DNA of 5,085 nt from Bacteroidota bacterium (lineage in GTDB: Bacteria; Bacteroidota; Bacteroidia; Bacteroidales; B39-G9). Both the position numbers and the translations under genes were made by a program. The stretch spans positions 1 to 5,085 of the forward strand of contig JAUVJB010000217.1 of NCBI GenBank assembly GCA_030592465.1, read 5' to 3'. The stretch's first letter is position 1. Each line of letters starts with the position of its first letter. Positions 5,080 to 5,085 of the stretch are shown in pieces. Below the pieces are notes generated by a model. It ran no database searches and was not told the DNA's origin. It saw only the letters and a program-made list of their open reading frames with translations.

Positions 5080-5085
5080 AGCTTG
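5079..5085 (-). other. Flank motif of a probable fifth palindrome at the right edge
   Basis: The window ends with CAGCTTG. The same AGCTTG or GCTTG motif stands directly outside the left arm of palindromes B (GCTTGCAGCTAAC), C (AGCTTGTTGCTAAC) and D (AGCTTGCAGGTAAC). Only seven bases are visible, so this is a prediction and not a full feature. Confidence 0.45.

Overview
The window is AT-rich DNA, probably from a member of the Bacteroidota. The evidence is a TAnnTTTG-type -7 promoter element, weak use of Shine-Dalgarno sites, and gene families common in that phylum (a DUF6364-like antitoxin, a DUF3795 protein and a probable DUF3843 protein). All genes lie on the minus strand. There is no housekeeping gene, rRNA, tRNA or integrase in view.

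The organising structure is a series of four imperfect palindromes of about 125-135 nt: A (76-211), B (988-1122), C (1796-1928) and D (3299-3432). They cut the window into gene-carrying units. Each unit is its gene or genes followed, at the 3' end, by one palindrome. Unit 1 (about 85-995) carries a VapBC-type toxin-antitoxin pair with its own promoter. Unit 2 (about 996-1803) carries a wrecked ParE/RelE-type toxin-antitoxin module whose antitoxin has been split by a 176-bp MITE-like insertion. Unit 3 (about 1804-3306) carries three overlapping genes: a four-helix membrane protein, a cysteine-rich DUF3795 protein and an SRPBCC/AHSA1-like protein. Unit 4 (about 3307 to beyond 5085) carries a 540-residue protein resembling DUF3843. 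The window ends in the flank motif that precedes the other palindromes, so a fifth probably starts there. Positions 1-84 are only the leader of a further unit off the left edge.

The strongest observation is that the outer 9 bp of the palindromes match across each unit (start of unit with end of unit) better than across each hairpin. Integron gene cassettes behave this way, because the crossover inside G^TT separates the two halves of a cassette's own attC site. The palindromes also share a fixed asymmetry, with two extra bases in one arm and a conserved G/A mismatch, as attC sites do. The core (GTTAGC/GTTACC) does not fit the GTTRRRY consensus well, so this looks like an integron-like cassette array of a divergent or undescribed type. 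Units 3 and 4 leave little or no room for a promoter and probably depend on read-through. The TA unit 1 has its own promoter, as TA cassettes often do.
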